Shown: positions 34,790 to 47,898, counted from the first letter of the stretch. The stretch is DNA of 64,000 bases from Cristatella mucedo (GCA_009760855.2 WPIO01000004.1:3354501-3418500), one strand, 5' to 3'. Notes: generated by a model not told the origin, from the letters alone. A program made the numbers and translations.

Positions 34790-35440
34790 GCTTATGAAAC
34801 ATCGCCAAGTGTTCTCCTTAAGCTCGAGGGATTTGGGAAAGTGAAATACAACAGCACGACATTCAGTTGAAGCCTCAAGCAGTGCCGGTCCAACAGTGCC
34901 CTTGACGCATTACACTTTCGCTACAGGCCCCAGTTAGGAAGAAATTCGCTGAGATGCTGGACAATGGTATGAACGAGCGATCGACCAGTACGCGAGCACC
35001 GTCTTTAGTGATCGTCAGAAAGCCCTCGGGTGACCTCAGAATTTGTGTTGGTTATCGCAAACTCAATGAGGCTAACGTGAGGGACAGCTATCCATTGCTC
35101 AATCTCACAGAGGCGCTGGACCGTCTTTACAAAGCTAAGCTTATTAGCAGCATCAATATGATCTCCGGTTACGATCAAATTGGGGTTTGCTGAAGCAGCT
35201 AGACTGACAACGGCGTTTTAATCACCCTATGGCCTGGCCTCTACCAGTATTGTCGTGTGCCATTAGGACTCAAAAATGCCCCAGGTACATTTCTATGTGT
35301 CTGAATGACCTCATTCGAGTGCTTGACGCAGAAGATGCCCTGGCAAGATACCGTGACGACTTTGTTTGCTTCCACGAAACTTGGGATGGCCGTATGGCTG
35401 GCCTTAATGGAGTTTTAAGCCTGTTATAGAGCGCTCTAAC
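34790..35440 (+). mobile_element. Ty3/gypsy pol relic (reverse transcriptase)
   Basis: Frames read HDIQLKPQAVPVQQ, then IVRKPSGDLRICVGYRKLNE, DSYPLLNLTEALDRL and ISGYDQIGV; after a frameshift CRVPLGLKNAPGTF-like and LNDLIRVLDAEDALA with YRDDF where the YLDD catalytic box should be. These are the ordered RT motifs of gypsy elements. In-frame stops and frameshifts; gag, protease, RNase H and integrase were not found. Confidence 0.8.
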
Positions 35441-35639
35441 GTGCGTTCGTGTTCGTTGCAGAATTCTTCCGAAAACCAAAGTTCTTGCAAACATCGTATA
35501 CGGAAACGATACAGCCAAGAACTGTTTAAAATTATTCTGGTTGTTATTTGACCGTAGCGCGTAAGAAATTACATGGCTATGGATATCTATACGCTTATCG
35601 CTTCGGGCTGCTGGGTCTCCCACGCCGGCGGCGCCTTAG

Positions 35640-37425
35640 CTACGCCGGCGGCTAGTAACCTGCATGTTAGTTATGATCGTCAGCAGCTGTCATCGCTTCG
35701 TCATCGTAGATCAAATGCATTCCTAGTTATTAATGTTGTTGATAAGATTTATGAACTATGCATTAACAAAAGAAAAGCACCCCGTAGCCGCCACGGTGGT
35801 CAGAACCGCCAGGTCAGACGCTGCTCGTTGGGCGGGAACTGGGAGCTGAGTACCCGCTCGTTTAGTATTCCTAGCATTGTTACACCTGTTTCCCTTCTTC
35901 CGTTCTTATCAAAGATTCTTGAAAAATTTGTTGCTAAGCAGCTAGTTGAACATATTGAAAATAATGGAATGCCAGAAACATTTCAATCAGGGTTCAAGAG
36001 GCAGCACTCTACTGAAACTACTCTCCTACGTGTTAGCAATGACATTCTACGTGGCAACGACGACGGAAATGTTACTGCCCTAGCTCTGCTAGATCTGTCT
36101 GCTGCCTTCGTCACCATTGATCACGAAGTTCTGCTTGAACGATTGAGAACAACGATTGGTCTGGCAGATGAAGCACTGGCTTGGTTTAAATCATACTTGT
36201 CGGATCGTATTCAACCCGGGTCGTGTGGGGGTCAGGTCTTAGACACGAGAAGGGTCACCTGTGGAGTCCCTCAAGGGTCTGTACTCGGTCCCTTACGGTT
36301 CTCCATTTATACACAACTTCTGGGAAAAGTGATTAAAGCCCATGGAATAGGATATCAATTTTATGCTGACGATACTCAGCTGTATTTGTCATTTAAACCA
36401 TCGGAATCTGCTGCAGCAACTGAGAAACTGAATGCTTGCCTTTCCGATATTCAATCCTGGATGTCGGAAAACTTCCTGAAATTAAATATCGATAAAACCG
36501 AGCTGCTGCTCATAGGACACCCTGAGCGTGTGGTTGGATTAAAAGACTTTGCTGTTCTAATAGGTGATGCTACTGTGCGACCTTCGCCACGTGCTCGAAA
36601 TTTAGGTCTCGTGTTCGACAGCTGCCTCAATTTCAAAAGCTTCATTCAGAAGACTGCCTCTACAGCTAGCCATCACATCCGATCCCTATCCAAGATTAGG
36701 ATCTGTCTCCCACAGTGGCTTGTAAAAAATTTAACTAGCTCTTTAGTTCTGTCTCGGCTTGATTATTGTAATTCCCTTTTGGCTGGGCTGCCAAAAAAAG
36801 CTATTATGCCACTACAGCGGACTATGAATATGGCTGCAAGGCTGGTCTTCAAGTCCCAGCGGTTTGAGTACGTGTCACCTTTCCTGAAAGAGCTAGGATG
36901 GTTGCCGGTTGAGCCAAGGATACAGAGCAAAGTTCTTATGCTGACCCACAAGGCCCGCCACGGCTTGGCTCCTTCGTACCTAGCTGAACTGCTACATCAG
37001 TTTCAGCCTGTTCGTGCCCTGAGGTCCTATGTGGATAATAAATTAGCTGTCCCATTCCTACGCTTAAAAACAGTTGGCGACAGAAACTTGAGCTCTGCAG
37101 GTCCTAGACTGTGGAACTCGCTTCCACAATTCTTGCGCAACGACAACTACTCTCCTCCTGCCGACTATGGCACATCTTTTTCAGCGGTCCCGAGGTGATA
37201 ATTCTATGCTACTCACTACCTCAACTGCTCTCCAGACTCTGCTATGCTTCCTACTTTATCTTTGTTGCGTGAGGCGAAGTCTGTTGGCTACCGAATGCGT
37301 ACCGAAAGCCGCTTAGGCTGTGAGTGGGCTATACAAAACTCTCCTGCGTAACACCCACATTGCCTTTATGGCTTTGTGGAGTTACTGACGGAGATACATT
37401 ACATTACATTACATAACAGCTACAC
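35640..37425 (+). mobile_element. LINE-A with the most intact reverse transcriptase
   Basis: The open frame 35573-37198 (541 codons) covers a CR1/L2-type RT. Motif order: LLPFLSKILEKFVAKQL (about residue 105), FQSGFKRQHSTETTLLRV, motif A LLDLSAAF (about 171), VPQGSVLGPL (about 231), [10 protein letters not shown] (about 263), then thumb and the C-terminal RLKTVGDRNLSSAGPRLWNS. It lacks the N-terminal endonuclease. It stops early at 37196 through a point change; homology continues to the attac tail at 37425. The position after AAF is Val where the family has Asp. Confidence 0.88.
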
Positions 37426-38814
37426 CCTCAGCAGATCCAACACGTAATCTTAGGGAAATCTATACTCGCTCTGTCCGTCTGTTCTCTTGACCAACGATTT
37501 GCCATCTTGTGTCGTCGTCGAGTGCAAACACTAACAGCAGACCAGGAAAGTAGCCTCCACTGTGAGCTCCAAATAGTAAAATAGCAGCAAGCTGCCTTCA
37601 CCAACGTTTATTTAGAATGGTGGCAAGCTCTCAGGAAAATAGGGCACTTTCGCATAGGGCTAGGAGCAAAAACCAGAAATAGGCCTTGGTCACACAGCCT
37701 GCGAAGCAATCAAATCGGTGGGGGGAGCAGAGCACAAGACAACTAGCAGCTGATCATGTAAAAACAGTATCCACAGCAGCAGGCATGTGCTAAATGGGTA
37801 GGATCATTGATCAGCCAAAGCTATACGATATTGTGAGGTGTGAGCGAAACCAAAATCTCGACAGGAAGATTCCATGCATTCAGCTCGTGGAAGCACTGCT
37901 GCTGTCGGGGAAGCCGGTCTTACAGCTGTCATCATAGCTGGTAGATGTCATGGCGCTTCTGACTTGCATAAGGCATCTGCCTTCTAACCGACTCCAAGTG
38001 GTCTAGATCTGTCGGCAAAATCCAACAGATGTCACTTAATGACAGCTCGAAGAGCCGGCAGCTGCCGAATGCATGCACTGTTGTTCTGGCGGAGCGCGAA
38101 TCGGCAGCTCACGCTGCAGCGCGGCAGATTCTCGGAGTGAGGCCTGCCTGTACTCGAAGCACAGGCAGCCTCACTACCAAGTCTAGCATCAGTGTACGCA
38201 CCTATGTCACCGTAAGCGATCTCTTCTCCTGTACCTGCCTTGGCAATGACGTCGCCCCTGCATCAGAAACATGTAGCATAGCACCGAGTGTGGTAGCACC
38301 AAGCAAAAGCTGACACGTGCACATGACGGTGCAGTCCAATGCGATCACACGTTCTTTTGAGTTTGGGTGTTCACCGCGTGCACACTCTGGCATCAGTCCG
38401 TGGCAATGACGCGGCAAACACTGTGCCAAGATTTTAGAGCTGAACGATGTCATATAATAAACACTGGCATTGTGCAGCACATAAATAAACCTCAATGCTG
38501 GTCGAGGTGCTCCGATATTGACACAACCTGCCAGATCTTGGACGAAAGCAGAGTAAAAGCTCAAGCGGCAGACGAGACGTCGCACGTGCACGTTATGAGC
38601 TGGTTTTTAAACTTAAACTTGGGCAAAGTCTTATAACGAAAAAGCCATTAAAACTTCTTTGCCTCGGAAGCAGTACACCAGGTTACACCAAAATGAATGT
38701 CATAAGCCCCATTTGTGCCCAGACAAATGCCAGCAGGCATAACCGGCAGAACCTACGTTTCAGCTTACTGTTCGTGACTTCAAGCCATTTGCAGTACCCT
38801 CGAAGCAGTCTTTT
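37426..38814. other. Unique DNA without supported genes
   Basis: A minus-strand frame ending at 38202 contains a weakly signal-like start (MCTCQLLLGATTLGAMLHV) and a gtacag donor, but no partner exon. Confidence 0.4.
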
Positions 38815-40211
38815 GAATAAATTGTCTTGGTCTCATCCGAAAACAAGCTACCGATGGTGGCAGTAGTCTATCGCCCACCAGGTACCAAGTCCTTCTTTAT
38901 CTCAGATTTCTCCGATCTCATTTCGATTCTGTGTGCAAGAAATCGATCCTTCCTCGCTATGGGTGATTTCAACGTTCACTTTGATAACTTATCTGACGCT
39001 TTCAGCACCGAATTTCGTGCACTGACTGACTCATTGTCTCTTGTGGCTCATGTGCATGGCCCTACTCACATCAAGGGTCACACACTCGACCAGATTTTCT
39101 CATACAACTGCACTTTGTCATCACCAATTATCACCAAATCCTGCTTATCTGATCACATGCAGATCTCATTCAATCTACAGTGTGTGCCCACCTCCTCCTT
39201 TAAATAAACCTGTGAATCACGAAACCTCAAGACCCTTGACATCGATGCGGTCCGTGCGAGAATATCTGCCTCACCTCTGCTGCTCAATCCTCCCTCCGAT
39301 CTGTCATCATTGGTAGATAGCTACAACATGACACTATCTGACACGCTCGACGAGTTTGCACATCTGACAAAGCGCACTGTGTGCCCCCGCCCAGACGGCC
39401 TATGGTTTACCACAGACATTAAACTAGCCAGGTCTACTAAGCGAAAGCTTGAAAAAGCATGCGAAAGATCTGGACTGACTGTCCATTGACAGGCATATGA
39501 AGACTACTGTAGGTCGTACCAATCGATCCTAGCAAAGGCCAAGTCTAGCTTTTATAGAAACATTGTTGAATCACAGATACACAATCCAAAAATGCTGATG
39601 TCAACGATAAACCATCTCCTCAACCACTCCCAGATTAGCTCCTTACCCGATGATCCTTGTGATGATCTAGCCGATCACTTCTCACGATTCTTTGTGCAGA
39701 AGATAGACAAGATCAGGGAATCCATCCCTGCGATGACAACATCTCCACGGTAAGCTGCAGTGGCTCACTAGGTAAGGTGGTTGCTTTTCACGACCTCGGC
39801 CCCGAGGTCGTGGGTTCGAATCGTGTGGTGGGCGATCTTTAATCGCCACTGCAAGCGGCGGTGATGGCCGTCAAGGCTCTTCAGTCGCTATACAAAAGAG
39901 GCTGTTAAATCAGCTAGTATTTTTTTTTAGAATGCTGTTCCCCGATTCCTGGCTGCACCTCAATGTCTGCATTTAAGCAGGTCACTAGTGATCTAGTCCT
40001 GAAGTTCGTATCTCAATCAAAGAAGACAACGAGTCCTCTGGACCCTATTCCCACTGTCCTGCTCCTACGTTGCATTGATCTGCTGCTGCCATGCAAAACT
40101 AACATAATTAATATGTCATTAGCCTCAGTTCATGTCCCAGTACCTTTCAAAAAAGCTGTAGTCAGGCCACTTCTCAAGAAATCGACACTAGAACAAGAGA
40201 ACTTGGTTTAG
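38815..40211 (+). mobile_element. LINE with APE endonuclease domain, interrupted by SINE-1
   Basis: Frame 38827-39207 shows the exonuclease-endonuclease-phosphatase motifs VVYRPPG, AMGDFNVHFD, GPTHIKGHTLDQIFS and LSDHMQI. Then the linker (RPDGLWFTTDIKLAR, AKAKSSFYRNIVESQIHNPK) and, after the SINE at 39754-39929, the start of the RT (KKTTSPLDPIPTVLL, PFKKAVVRPLLKK). It ends abruptly at 40211. Frameshift near 39205. Confidence 0.85.
39754..39929 (+). mobile_element. SINE-1, complete, inside the LINE
   Basis: tRNA-like head with A box ggctcactaggtaaggtggt and B box gtgggttcgaatcgtg, then the SINE-1 body (gcaagcggcggtgatggccg, aaggctcttcagtcgctata) and an end ttaaatcagctagtat plus a T run. Confidence 0.88.
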
Positions 40212-40216
40212 TTGGA

Positions 40217-40319
40217 GATTGGTGCTGGTTGGAGATTGGTGCGGCCGATTTGAGGTAGACCTGAGGCGGCTTGAAGCGGATTTTGGTACAGGCCTCCGTC
40301 TTTGCAGCCGATTTGCATG
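40217..40319 (+). repeat. About 100-bp block, copy 2 of 2
   Basis: Matches 34513-34612 with few changes. The next 140 bp (gtgggtacatcaaaacagtg) resembles the sequence before copy 1, which suggests a longer repeat unit. Confidence 0.75.
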
Positions 40320-40459
40320 AGAACGAGTAAACGAAATTGACGTGAAATTTGGTGGGTACATCAAAACAGTGGTGTTCTACAATACTTACTCAAAATTGGA
40401 GTCTTTCGCTGTGGTTACCAGGCCGATTGCAGCTTAATTAGAGTGGATGGTGATGGATT

Positions 40460-41612
40460 TTGGTAACTTATTAAACCCAAAATGCTTCACTCAAACATTA
40501 TCTTGGCCATTGCAGTGCCGTACAATGATGATGAGGCTAGGTGATATAAACTCAATAATGAATTAATTATGGAAGGACTTCATAAATACCATCAAACGTA
40601 TCCAGCTAAAAAAAAGCCGAGAGAGTTGTTTAAGACAACATTCCTGAGGATGTTGTTATACACTCGCAGCAGGGCTGACTATGAAATGCTTAGCTCTCAA
40701 ACCTTACTTGCTAGGCTAGAAGGTTTAGTTTTAGAGTTTTGCTGGTCTGCCACTACTCGTTCAAGTTGTCTTTGATAGGAGCAGCAGTAGGGAGACTTAG
40801 CTGAAGTTGTGTAAGTGCTCAAAACTCACCAATAAGTGCAGCCCTTTTGCAGGTTCCCGACAGAGTTCCTACCCCAGCGAGGTATACAGTTGAGTTATAC
40901 AGGTAAGTGCTATTAACTCTCGTTTAAGCGAAGCAGTGATATTTTTGAAGCAGACAGGATTTAATATGGCCCCAAACGGATCGAACCGGCTTCGTGCAAG
41001 GCTGGCACCTCGGTGAGGCGACTATCGAGCTTTTTTGTTTCCATTCAGTGCGTACGAAACGTCGAGGCCCACGCGCTTTTCGCAGGCTCAACAAAAGAGA
41101 TACATATTATTATGTATCTGACCGTGTATTTGACCGTGCTCGAAGCGAACGTAATGAGCGAGGTGCGACTTACGTCCGACTTGGTTTCACCAATTTCAAA
41201 AATAGTCATGCGCTGGCGAGGAGAAATCGACAGCCTACTTCGCTAGTCGGAGCGAAGCTTTGCTTCAATGGCTTTTAGTGTTGAAGTAACGTGGTTCTAG
41301 GCTGCACGCGGCAGACTTACTCATAACGGACTGTGTAGTATGATTCCATCCATACCTGAACTTCATCAGCCGTATTAATAGTTATCATGAATCGCTAAAG
41401 GAAGATAATGCGATCAACATTGCTAAAATCCGTTGTTATTGATGTTTCGAATGTTTCGCTATTTAGGTTCAACAATTTGCAATTATTTCTAAGGATGCAG
41501 AACATATATCTGCTATCCAGCTATTTTGAAGTGCATGAGAGCTCTCATCCTTCATTAAATTGTCACCAGCCAAGTAATTTTGTAAAATTTAATTTTCAAG
41601 ATGTTACAATGC
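40460..41612. other. Unique DNA without supported genes
   Basis: Short open frames only; no recognised motif. Confidence 0.45.
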
Positions 41613-41770
41613 CATGATAGCCCAAGAAATGAGGCTCCCACTCCTCACTACCGAGGTCGTGGGTTCGAATCCCGCGGTGGGTGATCCTTTATTGCCAACT
41701 CGTGTGGTGGCGATAGCCGTTTAAGGCTCTTCTGCCGCTATATAAATAAGGTTTCCAAATCAGCTAAAAA
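41613..41770 (+). mobile_element. SINE-1
   Basis: B box gtgggttcgaatcccgcggt, body (ggtggcgatagccgtttaag, gctcttctgccgctatataa) and end aaatcagctaaaaag. The A box is degenerate. Confidence 0.82.
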
Positions 41771-42364
41771 GAGACTGCAACTGCGAGGAACGCATTTCCT
41801 TGCATTTCTTGAAAGCTGCAAGATCAGTAAAAGTAAAATAGAAACGGTTGGGCGATTGCAAAGCCTCATTTATTTAGCAGAAGATCATTGAGGCTATCAC
41901 CTCGCATTTGGTGTGCATCAAAGAATTGCCGGCTGAAAGACTCTAGCTTATACCATTAAGTGCGAGAACCTTGGCTGCGGGCCAAGACTCAGCGGCAATC
42001 AAAAGGGGAACACGACAGCTGAGAGCGCTCATAAGTGCTGAATTTAGTACCAAAAATGAGTGTATTCGGCTGCAGACAGGATCCAGACGGAGATAGAGAA
42101 GACTTGCATTGCAAAGCGACTTTAAAAAAGTTCTTCTTACCAATGTATTTTCAGTCACATTTCTGAACAAAGTCTAGCTCGTTCGAAGGTGCTGCGATGG
42201 TAAACAAGATTGACCAAGGATCCAAGATGGTAAGGAGAAACCCATAAAAGTCACTTGCACAAATATTCTTTGAAATAACGACGGCACAAAAAAGAAATGT
42301 TTAAAAAATATGAGTTTCATTACAAAGGTGCAGGGATAAGCAGTAATTAACTCTGCAGCAAGGC
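41771..42364. other. Unique DNA; possible decayed LINE
   Basis: 41980-42180 on the minus strand may contain old LINE C-terminal sequence; not certain. Confidence 0.35.
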
Positions 42365-42895
42365 TCTCGTCTGTCAGGAGCGTCGCAATTACTACATCAC
42401 ACCATATCTTGCCGACCTGCACTGGTTCTCAATTGAGCCGCACATCGACTTAATGGTTCTGGCACTTAATTTTAGGTCCCTTCATTCTCTGGCTCCAGCC
42501 TACCTAGCAGAACTATTCCCCCACTACGCAAAGATTCGTACGACTTTTTCTGTTCTGACTCGAATCGTTTAACCATACCTCGTTAGAACCTCAAACCCAT
42601 TGGTAACCGTGCTTTTAGTTCGTATGCTCCAAAAGCCTGGAACTCACTACCGACGCACATCGCAACGTCTCCTGACATGACAACATTTAAAAAGAAGCTT
42701 AAAACGCACTTTTTTATTACATAATTGGGTATGTCTTTGTGATTCGTCCTACGTGTTACCTGCTTACGATATGCCTGTTGCTTGCCGATGCTACCACCAA
42801 TCATTTGGTAATGCTTTCTAAACAGTATCTGTAAAGTGCCTTGAAAGAGCTTCAGTTCTGTGAGGGCGCTATGAAAATGTATTTATTATTTTTAA
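42365..42895 (+). mobile_element. LINE-B-related element, C-terminus and 3' end
   Basis: PYLADLHWFSIEPHIDLMVL type frame, [15 protein letters not shown] and a 3' UTR containing accaccaatcatttggtaat, then the tail gtgccttgaaagagcttcag and an att-rich end. Its UTR is the one shared with the SINE at 1.1 kb. Confidence 0.78.
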
Positions 42896-43129
42896 GCAAA
42901 CAGTCAAGAAACTAGAGCATCTGATTACTGCTTTAGCATAAAGATGGAATGGTAAAATCTGCATAAATCTGCAATGGCCTGTCACACAATCACATTTTTT
43001 TGGAGGTACTCAAACAAGTCTTCCGTAAACATGGTTCGACTACAAGATGGAGCTGGTAAATCACAGCATGCAGAGGCTTATTCATCAATCGGCATCCGAT
43101 GGCAAGTAACTTAAATGATGACCCAGCAA

Positions 43130-43485
43130 GGTGATGGTGTAACGCAAATTCTCAAATAGCTAGAAATACTAAGAGGAGGCTTGAAAAGGCTTTAAAAGAA
43201 AACCAATCGGGAATGTTTGTCCGTCGATTATTATACAGAGGATTATTTTAGGTCGTAATAATCCAACACAGCAACGAACGAGTTAACACGAGCATATTGC
43301 AATCTCAGGTGCACAATCCAAAAATGCCAATATCGAAATTTATCATCACAACCACGTTCAAATTAGTCGTACTTAGCCACCTTTGCGGCGGTCTAGCCAG
43401 TCGTTTTTCAGGCTTATTTATAAGCCAGATGACACAATCAGTTTGTCAATTCCCAAAGCGAAATCCTCTCCGATGTCTTCATCCT
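43130..43485 (+). mobile_element. LINE (post-endonuclease region), left half of split copy
   Basis: AKNTKRRLEKALKENQ and LQSQVHNPKMPIS match the linker at 39.45-39.6 kb. It breaks off at 43485 and resumes at 44125. Confidence 0.7.
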
Positions 43486-44124
43486 TAGTTCTGTCTCGGC
43501 TTGATTATTGTAATTCCCTTTTGGCTGGGCTTCCAAAGAAAGCAACTATGCCACTGTAGCTGACTATGAATATGGCTGCAAGTCTGGTTTTCAAGTTCCA
43601 GCGGTTTGAGTGCGTGTCTCCTTTGCTGAAAGAGCTAGGATGGTTTCCGGTTGAGCAAAGGATACAGAGCAAAGTTCTTACGCTGACCCACAAGGGCTGC
43701 CACGGTTTGGCTCCTTCGTACCTAGCTGAACTGCTGCATCAGTTTCAGCCTGTTCGCGCCCTCAGGTCCTGTGTGGACAATAAATTAGCTATACCATTCC
43801 TCCGCTTAAAGACCGTTGGCGACAGAAGCTTTAGCTCTGCAGATCCTAGACTGTGGAACTCGCTTCCACAATTCTCACGCAACGACAAAAACTCTCCTAC
43901 TTCCGGCTATGGCTCATCCTTTTCAGCGGTCCTGAGCTGCTACTTCTATGCTACTCACTACCTCAACTGCTCTCCAGACTCTGCTATGCTTCCCACTTTC
44001 TCTTTGTTGCGTGAGACGAGGTCTGTTGGGTACCGAATGCGTACCGAAAGCCGCTTAGACTGTGAGTGCGCTATGGTCTTATGACTTTGTGGAGTTACAG
44101 ACGGAGATACATTACATTAAATTA
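43486..44124 (+). mobile_element. LINE-A inserted into another LINE
   Basis: Starts at the LVLSRLDYCNSLLAGLPKK block. Frame 43566-44084 runs to the C-terminus with RLKTVGDRSFSSADPRLWNS, ending in an attac tail. catcct occurs on both sides (43480-43485, 44125-44130) as a target-site duplicate. Young-looking: few changes against the 36-kb copy apart from a UTR deletion at about 44075. Confidence 0.85.
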
Positions 44125-44640
44125 CATCCTGCCTGGCTCTCTTTCAAAGACCACCTTCAAGCCTGCTGCCCGATTTCAAAGTTCCTCTCCCAATCTAAGA
44201 AGACTACTAGCTCTCTAGGTCAAATAACTGCTGTCGTTCCTGTGAGATGCCTCGATTTACCTCTGCTGAACGGCATAACTAGCATGATAAATCTGTAATC
44301 AGCGGCAGGTTATTCCCACCCCACAATCTTACTGAAAAGCTGTTCCCCGCAAACATACTAAGAAGCCGACACTAAACCAACAGAACTGAGGCAAATTCTG
44401 GCATTCCTTACGAAAGAATGCAACGCGTAGTGGTAGTCAAGCTAAACTCCCACATCCAAACTTATTACGTAGAACGTAAGATCCAGTCAGCCTTTAGAGA
44501 ACATCGCATAACAGATTCGGCACTGCTTCGAGTGTATAGCGAATTGCCCCGGAATGCTGATTTAGATGGAATCTCTCTGCTAGCTCTATCTCTCCGCAGC
44601 TTTTGACGGCATTCATCAAACCGAAAATCCTTCAAAGAGC
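44125..44640 (+). mobile_element. LINE (start of RT), right half of split copy
   Basis: SKFLSQSKKTTSSLGQI continues the outer element; then VVKLNSHIQ, KIQSAFREHRITDSALLRVY and a decayed motif A region (LLALSLRSF). Confidence 0.7.
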
Positions 44641-44869
44641 GCCCATCGTCTCTCAGCCAGGCGTAAAAAGCATCGTTTTCTAACGGTTTGGGTCTGATCT
44701 CAGTGAGAGAATGCAGAGAAGACGTGTCAATGGAGAACGGTCAGAAAGTGAGCCCTTGAAGTATGGGGCGCCTCTCATTTTAGGTTATTTACCTATTTTC
44801 ATGGTTTAAACACGTTCCTCTTGCTGAAGTAATCACCAAGCAAAAATATTGGCTCTCATTCTATGCGCA

Positions 44870-45055
44870 CGTGTTTATTATAGAATTTAGTGGGTCTTTG
44901 TGAGTCGTCCTTCATGTGCATATGCCTGCTTACAGCGTGCCTCCTGCGTAACAACCACATAGTCTTTATGACTTTGGTGAAGTTACAGACGGAGATACAT
45001 TACCACTAATCATTTGGTAATCACATTTACATTCTTGAAAGACTTGCTTATTTGG
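44870..45055 (+). mobile_element. LINE-B-related 3' UTR holding a 60-bp LINE-A tail
   Basis: The UTR (tttagtgggtctttgtgagt ... cactaatcatttggtaatc) is interrupted at 44942-45003 by the last 60 bp of LINE-A (agtctttatgactttggtga to acattac). Confidence 0.7.
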
Positions 45056-45059
45056 CTTA

Positions 45060-45420
45060 TCTAGTAAACTTCACAACTGCCTAATTAAATCTTTGTTTAC
45101 TAATCTGTACTGGCTGCATATTAAGCAGCGTATCGACCAGCATCCGGTCAATCACCTTTTTGGTCCCACCTTTATTTGTCTCATGCTTAGGCATTAAAAT
45201 AAATTTCGCTTCAGACCTCCAGTCGCCCAACCCGCTCTTCGGACTCTGGTTGATTGCTAGTGGCCCTTACTAACTTGAGATCCCTCGGCCATTGCGCATT
45301 CAGTTACTATGCTACAGACGCTTGGAACTCGCTACCGACCAATATCGCGTCGTCTCATTTTAGATAAAGTTCAAAAAGTAGCTGAAAGAGCTACCTGCTC
45401 CTCACCTGCCTCTGCTCTGT
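45060..45420 (+). mobile_element. Decayed LINE C-terminal fragment
   Basis: Sequence for LTNLYWLHIKQRID and AFSYYATDAWNSLPTNI, with several frameshifts. Confidence 0.6.
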
Positions 45421-45512
45421 TCGAGTAAATTGTGACTTTACGTGGCTGTGCATAATAAAACTGAGCGAGTCTTAACTAAACGTAGCGGTGACGTGATTTA
45501 AAATAATAAAAC

Positions 45513-45606
45513 TGAATATAATTCATTTGTATAGCGCCCTAAGAGAACTTAACCACTATTCAGGTGCTTTAGATAAGCCAGGGGCTCGAGCCAACGACCT
45601 CGGTCA
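45513..45606 (-). mobile_element. SINE-2 relic
   Basis: T-rich end, LINE-B-like tail and B-box-like ggggctcgagccaacgacc on plus; head missing. Confidence 0.7.
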
Positions 45607-45917
45607 TCAAATGCATTCACATTGATTAATAGCACCCTACAGATCCTGTCTTTTCTCTCTGTGTGCTTTGCTGTGCATGATTATTTGTGTTTTTTTTCCA
45701 GCCGGTGATCCAATAAACCAACCATCAAGAAAGCTTTGGTTGATTTTAAATGCTCGTCGTTAAATGATAACTGTGTGCTTTGACATGCTAGCCTAGACTG
45801 GATATATTGATCTCGGTTAGGGCTTTACTTGCGGCTGAAGAAGTTCTCTTAGGGCTCTGTACAAGAGACCTATTAATAATGTGGCCCTTGCATAAAGCTC
45901 CAGATATCGTAACTAAG

Positions 45918-46037
45918 ACGCCCTGGTTTTTCCAAGTGGTTAAGGTGATCTCCTTTGAATATCGATGTCGTACGCTTTAGCCCTGTTGTAAAAGTGAAGC
46001 GCATGGATAGTTTCAGTTATCTTAGGCGATATATAAA

Positions 46038-46040
<3 letters not shown>
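45918..46040 (+). mobile_element. SINE-2 relic with partly duplicated tail
   Basis: A box ttccaagtggttaaggtgat, B-box remnant, then the tail atagtttcagttatcttagg. The tail recurs at 46106-46136 inside the TA-rich block. Confidence 0.55.
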
Positions 46041-47037
<997 letters not shown>

Positions 47038-47474
47038 AGAGACTTTCGCGGTTGAGCCGTCCTTTCTTCTCTCCGGTCGAATCATTCGCGGCGTAAACGC
47101 CCGAGGCCATGACCCTGACCAGGCCCTGACCCTGACCGTAGTGGTCGCGACGCTTCTATTCGAAAGTCTCGGCCCAAAACTCACGGGGCAAAAATGTCGC
47201 CTGCGAAGGAGGAAACGTCGGACGCCATGCAACTAGTCTAGGAGCAGAGCAGTCTCGGGGGCGTGAAAGACTGGGGACCAAAATTGTTTTCGCGACCGTA
47301 ACATCCAGGGTTAAACGTCCGCGGCCGACGCGTCAAGCTTCGACACGTCCAACAGGGCCAACATGCCCTCGGGGCCAACATGCCCTCAACAGAAGCGTCC
47401 AACGCCGAAGTATTTAGAGTTGAAATGTGCGTTGCCGAAAGTCAGAGTGCCGATAAGTTGGCAGCATTAGGTGG

Positions 47475-47705
47475 TTCCCTGGGATTTCGCGTGCGTGCTT
47501 ACGCGCGCCGACACTGCGCATGTTACCCATGCCCATATTACGCATGTTGACACTATGCATGTTAGCACTAACCCTATTATGTGTGCTGACACAGCGCATG
47601 TTACCGTTAATCACATGGCCCGGCGTATTTAGCAGCACATGTAAAGTGCTTTGAAAGAGATCAAGTTCTCTCGGGGCGCTATATAAATGTATTAATATCA
47701 TTATT
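47475..47705 (+). mobile_element. LINE-B-related 3' UTR
   Basis: Repeated gacactgcgcatgttac-type UTR motifs and the tail gtgctttgaaagagatcaag, then an att-rich end. Confidence 0.7.
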
Positions 47706-47898
47706 ACTACAGTCTAAACTTCCGCGAAGAAATTGGCGTCCAACAGCGGACACCAACTATGATATATCATACTGCTGAGAATGATCCTAAATGGAATTAA
47801 AAATGCTTTAACATGGCTTATTGAGTTAAACGCTGCATCATATTAGTTCGCACAATCAAAAGGTAGTGATTAAATTAAAAGTGGCACTATAGTCATTA

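Noticed and set aside
38202-38591. Minus-strand frame with a signal-like start and a gtacag donor
   Set aside because: Looked like a third signal-peptide exon, but length, sequence and the following DNA do not match domA or domB.
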